A stretch of DNA of 38,927 bases. Origin: Bryobacterales bacterium. Lineage in GTDB: Bacteria; Acidobacteriota; Terriglobia; Bryobacterales; Bryobacteraceae. Location: the NCBI GenBank assembly GCA_947467185.1, contig CANIHR010000012.1, positions 1 to 38,927 on the forward strand. The letters run 5' to 3'. Shown piece by piece: positions 1 through 7,294 of this stretch; the first letter of the stretch is position 1, and each line of letters starts with the position of its first letter. Under the pieces are notes generated by a model that saw only the letters and a program-made list of their open reading frames with translations, did no database searches and was not told the origin of the DNA. The position numbers and the translations under genes are program-made.

Positions 1-630
1 AAAGAGCTGCAGGCGGTGGACCCGGCGCGTACGGTGCGGCTGCGGGTGGTGTTGGATGAGTTGAAGGCGTGGGATCAGAATTCCGATGTGGCGTCGGTAC
101 CCGCGACGTGGTTCCTGGAAATGGAGTCGCAGGCGGTACAGCTGCGGCGGACTGCCGCGGGCGACGCGTATCTGCTGATTTCAGCACTGGAGAAAGGCCT
201 CGCGAGCCTGGAGAAGGTCTGGGGGACGAACCGCGTGGCGTGGGGTGAACTGAACCGGCTGCAGCGGGTTCACACGAGCGGCACGGAACAGCCGTTCAGT
301 GATGCCCGCCCGAGTCTGGCGATGCCGGGCGTGCCGAGTTTCGGCGGGTCGATCCTGACATATGGGGCGGATCCGGTGGCGGGGGAGAAGCGGCGGTACG
401 GGGTGCGGGGGAATACTTATCTGGCAGTGGTGGATCTGGGGCAGAAGCTGACGGCGCGGTCGTTGCTGGTGTTTGGGCAGAGTGCAGACCCGGCATCGCC
501 GCACCATACGGATCAGGCGAAGCTGTACAGCACGGGAAAATTCAAGCCAGCCTGGTTTGAAGAGCGGGAAGTCAAAAAAAATGCGGAGCGCCGGTACAGG
601 GTGCAGGAAAGCAAAAAAGCCCTCCGGTAG
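1..630 (+). CDS. Penicillin acylase family protein (peptidase S45), C-terminal part
   Basis: The frame is open from the first base, so the window cuts off the 5' part and no start can be assigned; the GTG at 16 is probably internal. About 209 residues up to the TAG at 628-630 are visible. The last ~90 match the usual end of penicillin/acyl-homoserine-lactone acylases: a GNTYLAVVDLG strand, then LLVFGQSADPASPHHTDQ and LYSTGKFKPAWFEEREV, the conserved GQSGnP-S-H--DQ and Y--GKYKP-WF signature of the beta subunit. Family enzymes are secreted Ntn-hydrolases that cleave amide bonds in penicillins, N-acyl homoserine lactones or related amides. The catalytic N-terminal Ser of the beta chain lies upstream, so activity and substrate cannot be judged. 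The gene converges on the minus-strand block and ends in the hairpin at 613-639. Confidence 0.85.
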   Translation, partial: KELQAVDPARTVRLRVVLDELKAWDQNSDVASVPATWFLEMESQAVQLRRTAAGDAYLLISALEKGLASLEKVWGTNRVAWGELNRLQRVHTSGTEQPFSDARPSLAMPGVPSFGGSILTYGADPVAGEKRRYGVRGNTYLAVVDLGQKLTARSLLVFGQSADPASPHHTDQAKLYSTGKFKPAWFEEREVKKNAERRYRVQESKKALR

Positions 631-639
631 GAGGGCTTT
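613..639. terminator. Shared hairpin terminator between convergent genes
   Basis: A perfect 10-bp stem (AAAGCCCTCC at 616-625, GGAGGGCTTT at 630-639) closes a 4-base loop. The acylase stop codon lies inside it. On the minus strand the stem is followed by a run of six T (complement of 613-618), so it is a good intrinsic terminator for the PEP-CTERM gene. On the plus strand the trailing T run is only three bases, so termination of the acylase transcript may be weaker. Confidence 0.75.
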
Positions 640-646
640 CACAAAC

Positions 647-1180
647 CTAATGTTGCGGATGAGTCCGGGCTTTGCCTGTTCCCACGTACAGCAGTGCGAA
701 GCCCGTCGCAACCATCACCAGGCTCGACGGTTCAGGCACGTTCGGAGGGATAGTTTTCACCGAGAAGGTGGCCTGTGCCAGGTGGTCCTGAGCGCTCCCA
801 TCGCCTCCATCAAAACCTCCAAGCAATCCGTACGTACCCCAATACGTTCCGAAGGGGTCTGCCGGGAACGGGTCCAGTGTTACGTTGAACAGCTCAAGCT
901 CAGCCGTCGATTCGCCAGAATCAAGAAAGAGAGGCACCGTACTGAAGAAAAGGTCGGTGAACGAATAGCTCGCTAAGCCGAGTTCCAGGTTCAAACTGTC
1001 GGCGTTCAGGTATATCCTCCCACCCGCATCCGCGTCGACGTTCGAGAGGTACCCGAAGAACTGCAGTGTTTGCCCCGGACTCGCAGTCTGGTCGGGCTGG
1101 CTGAACTGGATAACGATACCTCCGTGGGCCCCCGCCGCCCCCATCGCCATCACCGCCAGTATGCTTATCAATGTCTTCAC
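647..1180 (-). CDS. Small secreted PEP-CTERM sorting-domain protein
   Basis: A 177-residue protein starting at GTG 1180 with a strong AGGAGG five bases upstream. Residues 1-20 form a Sec signal peptide. The middle is an acidic, beta-rich region of no recognised family. The C-terminus (about 148-177) is a textbook PEP-CTERM tripartite signal: VPEP, a hydrophobic helix (SLVMVATGFALLYVG) and a basic cluster (GKAR). By family knowledge such proteins are cut by an exosortase in the inner membrane and released to the surface or EPS matrix. No exosortase is encoded in this window, so the enzyme must lie elsewhere. The gene follows the 686-residue secreted protein by 15 bases on the same strand, so co-expression is likely. 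Closeness to the EPS operon fits the known link between PEP-CTERM proteins and EPS. Confidence 0.88.
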   Translation of the reverse strand: MKTLISILAVMAMGAAGAHGGIVIQFSQPDQTASPGQTLQFFGYLSNVDADAGGRIYLNADSLNLELGLASYSFTDLFFSTVPLFLDSGESTAELELFNVTLDPFPADPFGTYWGTYGLLGGFDGGDGSAQDHLAQATFSVKTIPPNVPEPSSLVMVATGFALLYVGTGKARTHPQH

Positions 1181-1195
1181 AAGTTCCTCCTGAAA

Positions 1196-3256
1196 TTACG
1201 GTAGTGTGATCCGTGCGGTGGCGCTAAAGGTTCCCCCGGTGTAGGTGCCGCTGAGGGTGAACGAACCGGACGCGCCGCTGGGGCCCACCGAGGCCGGTAC
1301 CGTGACAGTGGCGACCGCTGTTGTGCCCGCACCGATCAGGCCGAGGCTCTGTGGCAGCGGGGTGCCTGTTTCTGAACCCACCTTGACGCTGGTGACGACC
1401 ACATTCACGGCTGAAGATCCGCCAGTATTGGCGATGGTCAGCCGAATGTTGACAGTGTTCGCGGTGCGCGTCAGGACTCTGGTGACCACCAGGTTCGCCG
1501 GGGTCGCTGCCGCCGGATTCACGTTGATCGTCGTCGATGCAGTCGCCGGGGCGTAGTTGGCCGCATCGCTGGCTGTGAAAAGAACGGACAGGGCTTGTGC
1601 GTTGCCAACAGGTATGACGGTTCCGGCCGGTGGCGTGTACGCGAAAAGCCCCGGCACACTGGCTGAAGCGTTCAGTTGCCCTGAACCCAGCGCACCGCCA
1701 AAAGTAATGGCTGCCGGCGAGGGCCATGCGATTGCCGGCTTTGCCCTGTTTACCACAATCGTGGTGGTGGCGGTTGTCGGGGCATACACGGCGGAATCGG
1801 CAGGCGTGAACCTTGCGGACAGGGTGTGACCAGACCCCGCAACGAGCACCGTGCCTGCGGGGGGCGTATAGATGAACACGCCTGGTACATCGGCCGTTCC
1901 ATTCAGCTGAGCGGCGGAGAGCGCAGTTCCGTAGCTAATAGCGGCGGGAGCCGGCCACAGTATCCGCGGAATCGCCTGTGCCCCGACCGCCAACAGATAA
2001 GTATCCGTATATTCGGTGGAGTTACCCAGAATTGCCGCCAGGTTGAAGTTACTCGAGTACAACAACCGTGTACCGTCGCGGCTGGATGATAACCTGGGCT
2101 GCCAGTTATAGCTGTTCACCGGACGGCTGCGATGATGTGCCCACCGCGTGACACCGGAGCCGTCCAGTTTCACCTGGAGGATCTCATTGGTGTAAGCAAC
2201 CCAACCCGTCGTCCCCGGGTTCGGGTTCGACGGAGCCTCGGTGGAGACAAAGACACTTCCGTTTCGGTCGGGCCCCGACACGTGCATCGCAAGACTCCAG
2301 TCGAATTGCGCCAGACAGGTCTGGGTGCCGTCAGCCAGCCGAATCTTTACAAGGCCGTTATTACAGTTCGGAATGGGCAGTGGATCATTCGAGTTATTCC
2401 AGACAAGGACCTCGTCGCCGTTGGTATCGACGGTGACGTCTTTGTGCCCGTTGGCATGGCCGACCTGCCGCAGAAAGTTCATGTTGATGTCGAAAAGCTC
2501 CTGACCGGAGTAACGCGTGCTTCCGGTCGCGACCCAGGTCAGAATGACGTTGTTGGTGGGCGTCAGGTAGATGCTGTCGAAATACCGAGGCCCGGCGTCC
2601 AGTTGGCGAAATTTTCGATCGGAACTAATTTCGTAGACGAAAACGAATTGGTTATCGCCGCAATAGATCAGGTGATCGCCATCCAGAGAGATATCCATCT
2701 CACCGTTTCCGGTGATAGCCGAATACTCGCTGAAAGTATGCAGTACCGTGGTGGCACCGCTACCGGTGTTGTAGCTCTTTATCTGATTCCCGGTGTGGTA
2801 GTAGAGTGTGACAAGATCTTTCCTTGACCAGCGTGGTTCGCTGGAAGAATTGATTTGCAGGGGCAAGTCGCGAAGGAACACGCCAGCACCGTCATACAAT
2901 CCGAAGTAACTCTCGTGAACGAGTATGAATCTCGAATTGTCGTTGTTGAAGGCGCTCATAGTGGAGTATTCGTTGCCGATCCAGGGTAGAGTGCCGCCAG
3001 ATGCATTGTTAGGCGTTGACAGGGCGCTAGACACGCGTCGGATGGTGGAACCAAAGGCCGGATCAACATAAACTGCACCCGCTGCGGGCGGGAGAAACGA
3101 CCCGTAATTCGGCGGGATAGTTACGCCTTGCGTCGAGACCTGCGAGAATGCGGATCCCAGGCTGAGTAATGCCAGCAATGGAATGTATGTGGGCCACAGG
3201 ATCAGACGGAACCCGTGAAACACGGCCCCGCGATTAAACCGAAGGAGATTTCGCAT
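1196..3256 (-). CDS. Secreted protein: conserved N-terminal module, two Ig-like repeats and a CARDB-like C-terminus
   Basis: A 686-residue protein starting at ATG 3256 with AAAGG five bases upstream. Residues 1-39 are a signal peptide ending in SAFSQ. Residues ~40-430 form a module shared with the gene at 5297-7264, roughly two thirds identical by eye (for example NEYSTMSAFN, GNGEMDISLDGDH, DTNGDEVLVW, PIPNCNNG-VKIRLAD, DEILQVKLDGSGVTR in near-identical form). Its repeated beta-strand pattern suggests a beta-propeller. Residues ~433-588 are two tandem ~78-residue Ig-like repeats (AI-WP-PAAI--G-AL---QLN motif) and ~590-686 resemble a CARDB/DUF11 Ig fold. The paralogue carries a TIGR03437 domain here instead. 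It is probably a surface or matrix protein; ligand and function are unknown. It lies between the duplicated-domain gene and the PEP-CTERM gene on one strand. Confidence 0.85.
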   Translation of the reverse strand: MRNLLRFNRGAVFHGFRLILWPTYIPLLALLSLGSAFSQVSTQGVTIPPNYGSFLPPAAGAVYVDPAFGSTIRRVSSALSTPNNASGGTLPWIGNEYSTMSAFNNDNSRFILVHESYFGLYDGAGVFLRDLPLQINSSSEPRWSRKDLVTLYYHTGNQIKSYNTGSGATTVLHTFSEYSAITGNGEMDISLDGDHLIYCGDNQFVFVYEISSDRKFRQLDAGPRYFDSIYLTPTNNVILTWVATGSTRYSGQELFDINMNFLRQVGHANGHKDVTVDTNGDEVLVWNNSNDPLPIPNCNNGLVKIRLADGTQTCLAQFDWSLAMHVSGPDRNGSVFVSTEAPSNPNPGTTGWVAYTNEILQVKLDGSGVTRWAHHRSRPVNSYNWQPRLSSSRDGTRLLYSSNFNLAAILGNSTEYTDTYLLAVGAQAIPRILWPAPAAISYGTALSAAQLNGTADVPGVFIYTPPAGTVLVAGSGHTLSARFTPADSAVYAPTTATTTIVVNRAKPAIAWPSPAAITFGGALGSGQLNASASVPGLFAYTPPAGTVIPVGNAQALSVLFTASDAANYAPATASTTINVNPAAATPANLVVTRVLTRTANTVNIRLTIANTGGSSAVNVVVTSVKVGSETGTPLPQSLGLIGAGTTAVATVTVPASVGPSGASGSFTLSGTYTGGTFSATARITLP

Positions 3257-3444
3257 TCAGACCTTTTGATGCACGGGCGTGGCCACAAGCTGGCGGGACC
3301 CATTTCTACGGCTGGAGAAACAGAGGTCGCGCTCGTTGCCACTGTCACATGAAACGGATCCTCCAGGGCGCGGACGCCAGTGGATTTGTGTCCTCGGGCA
3401 TGAACGCCCGGAGGACCAGGGTGGCCGCCGCGCCGGGTTACGAA

Positions 3445-4320
3445 TCACTGGCCGCCGGTAATGTCAAACGCATCTATCCAGACCCATGAACCCTGCGATT
3501 GTGTGCTGTGGGTACCGGTCACTTCAATGGTCAGTGTGTGGGCACCGGCAATCAATCCAGTCAGGGAATAGCCAGTCGCCTTAGCCTGATCGGATGGTGC
3601 GTAGGTATCAACTGTTCCTTTCAGCGTCCCGTCAATGTAGACATTGGCGATTCCCGACCACTGGTCGCGGTAGGCGATCCATCCAATGCCGGTGCCTGTG
3701 AAGGATATGGTGGCGCGGGAACCGAAGTCGGTGGACAGGACAGCGGTACCGCCACTCTGCACCGGGTTCGTGTTCAGAAACCATGTGCCTGTGTAATTCA
3801 CGGCGGGGTTATTCTGCTCCGTACGGCCCGCGGGAGCGCTGATGACGCCGCTCATCCCCCCGCCATCTTCGACATCAAAGCCATCGATCCAGACCCAGGA
3901 ACCGCTTCCGTTGACGTCCCTGCTATGCATGATCTCTATCGAAAGCGTATGGACACCGGGGGCCAGACCCCTGGCTGTAAAGAGAACTCGCTGGTATGAC
4001 GTGTCATTCCCGTATGAATCTACCGTATTCATGACGCCGTCCAGATAGACGCGAGCGAAGCCGGACCATGGATCCGCAACACCTATCCATGAAATGGCAG
4101 TACCAGTAAACGTAATGGCAGCCCTTGCGCCAAGCGCGTTGGACAGGACCGAATGTCCGCCGCTGTTGGGGGAAGCGGCATTCGCATACCAGTTGCCGGA
4201 ATACACGATGCTGGGATCGTTCTCCTCTATGCGGGTTGTGGTGCCCGCCTGCGCTCCGAGTGGCGTTAGCAGACGAAGGGCGGCGAGAAACAGAACCGAC
4301 GAACGAAAAGTACGTTTCAT
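3445..4320 (-). CDS. Secreted protein made of two tandem copies of a ~120-residue beta-sandwich-like domain
   Basis: A 291-residue protein starting at ATG 4320 with GGAG seven bases upstream. Residues 1-25 are a signal peptide (cut near LGAQA). Residues ~30-152 and ~166-290 are tandem copies of one domain; shared signatures are R-E-N-P---Y-G-W, a glycine-rich turn before VLS, A-ITFTGT-I-WI, WSG-A-VY-DG, a G--PG-HTL-IE strand and GSWVWID-FD at the end. The fold looks like the galactose-binding/jelly-roll domains found in surface carbohydrate-binding proteins, but no catalytic residues are recognisable, so sugar binding is only a suggestion. The 188 bases between this gene and the next one downstream (3257-3444) show no credible ORF. 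It is the first gene of the minus-strand accessory block. Confidence 0.82.
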   Translation of the reverse strand: MKRTFRSSVLFLAALRLLTPLGAQAGTTTRIEENDPSIVYSGNWYANAASPNSGGHSVLSNALGARAAITFTGTAISWIGVADPWSGFARVYLDGVMNTVDSYGNDTSYQRVLFTARGLAPGVHTLSIEIMHSRDVNGSGSWVWIDGFDVEDGGGMSGVISAPAGRTEQNNPAVNYTGTWFLNTNPVQSGGTAVLSTDFGSRATISFTGTGIGWIAYRDQWSGIANVYIDGTLKGTVDTYAPSDQAKATGYSLTGLIAGAHTLTIEVTGTHSTQSQGSWVWIDAFDITGGQ

Positions 4321-4433
4321 AATATTGCTCCAGATTCGAGGTCTATTGACCTGGTTTGGATAATGCAGTTTGTAGCCCTTACCCTTTTCCCTGACACTCC
4401 CAACCCCGGTGGCACCAGCCCCGAACCTCGCGC

Positions 4434-4462
4434 TTTATATACGGGTGCGTGAATGGTCACAA
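4434..4462 (-). promoter_or_regulatory. Candidate sigma-70-type promoter for the 4320 gene
   Basis: On the minus strand, TTGTGA (-35, complement of 4457-4462; 4 of 6 consensus bases) and TATAAA (-10, complement of 4434-4439; 5 of 6) are 17 bases apart. Predicted transcription would start about 105 bases before the ATG at 4320. This is a by-eye match only. Confidence 0.35.
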
Positions 4463-4639
4463 AATAATCCGGTTTGGCGGCTGGGTTCCGAGAGCCTTTT
4501 GAGGCCCTGAGTGACCCTGGACGGGCATCTGACCACGTGCGGTCAGCAGCGGTTCCCCTCTCGTGCTGACGGCGGGCGCCGACTTGCCAGGCAGCGATGA
4601 GACCTCCCTGGCAAACGTGAACCCCAGGGTGGTCAGGCA

Positions 4640-4709
4640 CCTACCCTAAGGCACCACCCCAGGCCAATGTGGCACCCCTGCCCTAGGGAAGAATAGCGGC
4701 GACCTTAGG
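4640..4709. promoter_or_regulatory. Cluster of CCTWAGG-like palindromes, possible operator
   Basis: CCTACCCTAAGG (4640-4651) and CCTGCCCTAGGG (4677-4688) are direct repeats matching at 10 of 12 bases and starting 37 bases apart. A third related site, CCTTAGG, lies at 4703-4709. Each core is palindromic or nearly so. The position between divergent transcription units fits an operator for a dimeric regulator, but no such regulator is identified. Confidence 0.25.
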
Positions 4710-4865
4710 AAACAATCCCGATTTCAGTATTTTCCTTCAGGCCGCACACTTGGATTGGCAAGAGATTGACTGATTAGGCGTGCGGGCATTCAGCCGACAC
4801 TGCTCCGAATAGAGCGCTGACGACTGTCGGGCGGAGCTGTGCGCACTCACCGGAGATAGACGAAG

Positions 4866-5234
4866 ATGAACAAAACCAGAGTTGTGTTTGTAGGGCCGCT
4901 GGCGCTTTCAAATGTCATTAGGCACCTCTTTCATGACCACACCGAGTTCGAAGTTGTCGGGAGTCTGAGAGGGCTCAAGAATCTGGCGGAACAGGCGGGC
5001 CAACTCCTGCCAGAGCTCATCATCGCCAACGTAAAGCCTGTGGAGACGGACGTATGTGCCGCTGTCGTCTCGATTAAACAAGCGAGCCCGGCCTCGAAGG
5101 TAATCCTGATCTGTCCGATCACCCAACGGAACGCCGAAGCCCGGCGATGCGGGGCGGATGCCTGTCTCGACGGGGAGCGGCTATTTCGACGGCTTGTTCC
5201 AGCCGCATCAGCGCTATCCCTCCCACGTTGCTGA
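4866..5234 (+). CDS. Stand-alone degenerate receiver (pseudo-receiver) protein
   Basis: A 122-residue protein with ATG at 4866 and GGAG ten bases upstream. The alternating strand/helix pattern follows a CheY-like receiver, and the spacing aligns with the NarL-type regulator at 7295-8008. All positions needed for phosphorylation are altered: the N-terminal acidic pair is absent (VVFVGPLAL), the phospho-acceptor Asp is Asn55 (LIIANVKP), the beta-4 Thr/Ser is Cys83, and the beta-5 Lys is missing (GADACLDGE). There is no output domain. By analogy with other pseudo-receivers it may act by protein-protein contact rather than phosphotransfer. It lies 62 bases before the secreted protein at 5297, so co-transcription is likely. 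A decayed receiver is the alternative, although the frame is intact. Confidence 0.7.
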   Translation: MNKTRVVFVGPLALSNVIRHLFHDHTEFEVVGSLRGLKNLAEQAGQLLPELIIANVKPVETDVCAAVVSIKQASPASKVILICPITQRNAEARRCGADACLDGERLFRRLVPAASALSLPRC

Positions 5235-5296
5235 CATTCCGCAGACAACAACCCCAAACCTCGCTGTAACCAATGGAAACAAAAGGAGTAAACACG

Positions 5297-7264
5297 ATGA
5301 AACGCTCGCACCCACGGCTTCTGCCCGCAGCTCTTCTTCTGGTAGTCACTTCGCTGACAGCCCATGCCCAACTCACCAGTCAGGGGGTCCAGGCCGCGCC
5401 CAATTACGACAGCTTTGTCCCGCCAGCGGCAGGCGGTGCCTATGTTGACCCGGTGTTTGGCTCCACCATCCGGAGAGTATCGAATGCGCTGGCGACTGCC
5501 AACGCGGATCGCGGCGGCAAGTTGTCGTGGATTGAGAATGAATACTCGACCATGAGTGCGTTCAACAGCGACAACTCGAAGTTCATCCTGTTGCACCAAA
5601 GCTACTTTGCGCTTTATGACGGGTCTGGCAAGTACGTGCGAGACCTGCCTTTTGAAATCAACGCCCTCAGTGAACCCCGCTGGGCCAGAGCCCGCCCGGA
5701 CGTGATTTACTATCACTCCGGCAACCAACTGAAGAGCTTCAGCACCACGACCGGTACTTCCACCGTGGTCCACACGTTCACCGAATACTCGTCCATCAGT
5801 GGAAATGGAGAAATGGATATTTCGCTCGATGGCGACCATTTCGTCTTCGCAGGCGACAACCGCTACATCTTCGTCTACCAGATCAGTGCGGACCGGAAGT
5901 TCACCGCGATGGATGCGGACGGCCACGCCTTCGACAGTCTGTACATTTCTCCGGACAACCACGTGACCGTCACGTGGCTGCAGACCGGTACTAGCCGGTA
6001 CTCGGGGATCGAATTGTTCGATGGCGATATGCACTTTCTCAGACAGGTAGCGCACGCTGGTGGCCATATGGATATTACGCGGGATACGAACGGCGACGAG
6101 GTCCTGGTCTGGACCAACTCGAACGATGCGCAACCGATTCCGAACTGCAATAACGGCATCGTTAAGATCCGCCTGGCGGACGCAACGCAGACGTGCCTCG
6201 CGCAGTTGGACTGGAGTCTTGCGGTACATATTTCTGCGCCGGATGGCAGCGGGTCGGTATTCGTAGACACTGAAGCGCCGGCGAATCCCGTACCGAACAG
6301 CAACGGCTGGGCTGCGTACACCGATGAAATCCTGCAGGTAAAGCTGGATGGCTCCGGTGTCACCCGGCTGGCCCATCACCGCAGCCGTCCATTGAGCAGC
6401 TATAACTGGCAGCCGAAGCTTTCGACCAGCCGGGATGGCTCGCGCCTGCTTTACGCCAGCAATTACAATCTCGCTTCAAGCCAGGGACACACCACCGACT
6501 ACGCCGACACCTACCTCATTGTGCTTGGCTCCGGGAATGCGCCGACAATACGCCCCGGCGGCATTGGTCCCATTTTCAGCACCAACCGCCCGATTCAGCC
6601 TGGATCGTGGATTTCGATCTACGGCAATAATCTGGCGGGAGCCACCACGGTCTGGAATGGGGACTTTCCTACGTCTCTCGGCGGCGTAACCGTAAAGATC
6701 AACAACAAGCCGGGGTATCTGCAGTTTGTTAGTGCCGGCCAGATTAATCTTCAGGCACCAGACGACATCGCAACGGGAGAAGTTAGTCTCGTCATCACAA
6801 ACGGGTATGGAAGCGTCTCGGCTACTGTTACTCTCGCTCAGGCCAGTCCATCCTTCAGCCTGCTCGCCGATGGTAAACAGGTCGCCGCCGCAATTGTGAC
6901 CCCCAGTGGTTTGGGTGCCTACGGCGCAGGTGCTTATGACCTGGCGGGCAAGGCCGGTGATTTCGCCTTCTCCACGAGGCCTGTTCGAAAAGGGGAATCC
7001 CTGGTTCTGTTTGGAGTTGGTTTTGGGCCGGGCAGGACTTCGGTGACGGCTGGTGCAGCATTTTCCGGTTCTTCCCCGCTTACGAATCCGGTCAGCATCA
7101 CAATTGGTGGTGTTGAGGCCTCCGTGGCATATGCGGGGATGACCGCCGCCGGGTTGTATCAGTTCAATGTGACCGTGCCCGATGTCGCTGCCGGAGACCA
7201 GTCGGTACGCGCGACGCTGGCCGGAATCCAGACCATCGACGGCCCCGTTGTTCGAGTTCAATGA
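5297..7264 (+). CDS. Secreted protein: conserved N-terminal module plus TIGR03437 C-terminal domain
   Basis: A 655-residue protein. I place the start at ATG 5297, which has AGGAG eight bases upstream and begins directly with a signal peptide (MKRSHPRLLPAALLLV...AHAQ); the in-frame ATG at 5273 lacks a good site. Residues ~27-415 match the module of the 686-residue protein at 1196-3256, including the conserved Cys in PNCNNG and TQTCLAQ. Residues ~420-655 form a TIGR03437 domain, recognisable from RPIQPGSWISIYGNNLA, the SAGQINLQAP turn, a GESLVLFGVGFGPG strand and YAGMTAAGLYQFNVTVP near the end. TIGR03437 is a C-terminal beta domain of unknown role in Solibacter-type surface proteins. The gene converges on the two-component regulator at 7295. 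Confidence 0.87.
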   Translation: MKRSHPRLLPAALLLVVTSLTAHAQLTSQGVQAAPNYDSFVPPAAGGAYVDPVFGSTIRRVSNALATANADRGGKLSWIENEYSTMSAFNSDNSKFILLHQSYFALYDGSGKYVRDLPFEINALSEPRWARARPDVIYYHSGNQLKSFSTTTGTSTVVHTFTEYSSISGNGEMDISLDGDHFVFAGDNRYIFVYQISADRKFTAMDADGHAFDSLYISPDNHVTVTWLQTGTSRYSGIELFDGDMHFLRQVAHAGGHMDITRDTNGDEVLVWTNSNDAQPIPNCNNGIVKIRLADATQTCLAQLDWSLAVHISAPDGSGSVFVDTEAPANPVPNSNGWAAYTDEILQVKLDGSGVTRLAHHRSRPLSSYNWQPKLSTSRDGSRLLYASNYNLASSQGHTTDYADTYLIVLGSGNAPTIRPGGIGPIFSTNRPIQPGSWISIYGNNLAGATTVWNGDFPTSLGGVTVKINNKPGYLQFVSAGQINLQAPDDIATGEVSLVITNGYGSVSATVTLAQASPSFSLLADGKQVAAAIVTPSGLGAYGAGAYDLAGKAGDFAFSTRPVRKGESLVLFGVGFGPGRTSVTAGAAFSGSSPLTNPVSITIGGVEASVAYAGMTAAGLYQFNVTVPDVAAGDQSVRATLAGIQTIDGPVVRVQ

Positions 7265-7294
7265 CGCGGTGGGCTGGAGCCAGCCGCTGCGTCG

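Larger units (their letters stand above)
4321..4865. other. Divergent intergenic region (545 bases)
   Basis: It separates the minus-strand secreted-protein block from the plus-strand receiver gene. An open minus-strand frame (4317-4640) exists, but its translation is basic and low in structure, has no family match and overlaps the proper start of the next gene, so I regard it as non-coding. A candidate minus-strand promoter lies at 4434-4462 and a cluster of CCT(A/T)AGG-like sites at 4640-4709. No convincing plus-strand promoter was found for the gene at 4866. Confidence 0.6.

Noticed and set aside
4317-4640. 107-residue minus-strand ORF upstream of the duplicated-domain gene
   Set aside because: Composition is basic and unstructured, no family pattern, and the downstream gene has its own good ribosome site; the region also holds the candidate promoter.
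4931-6379. 482-residue minus-strand ORF
   Set aside because: It lies antisense to the pseudo-receiver and the secreted protein at 5297, whose signal peptide, domains and paralogue fix the coding strand.
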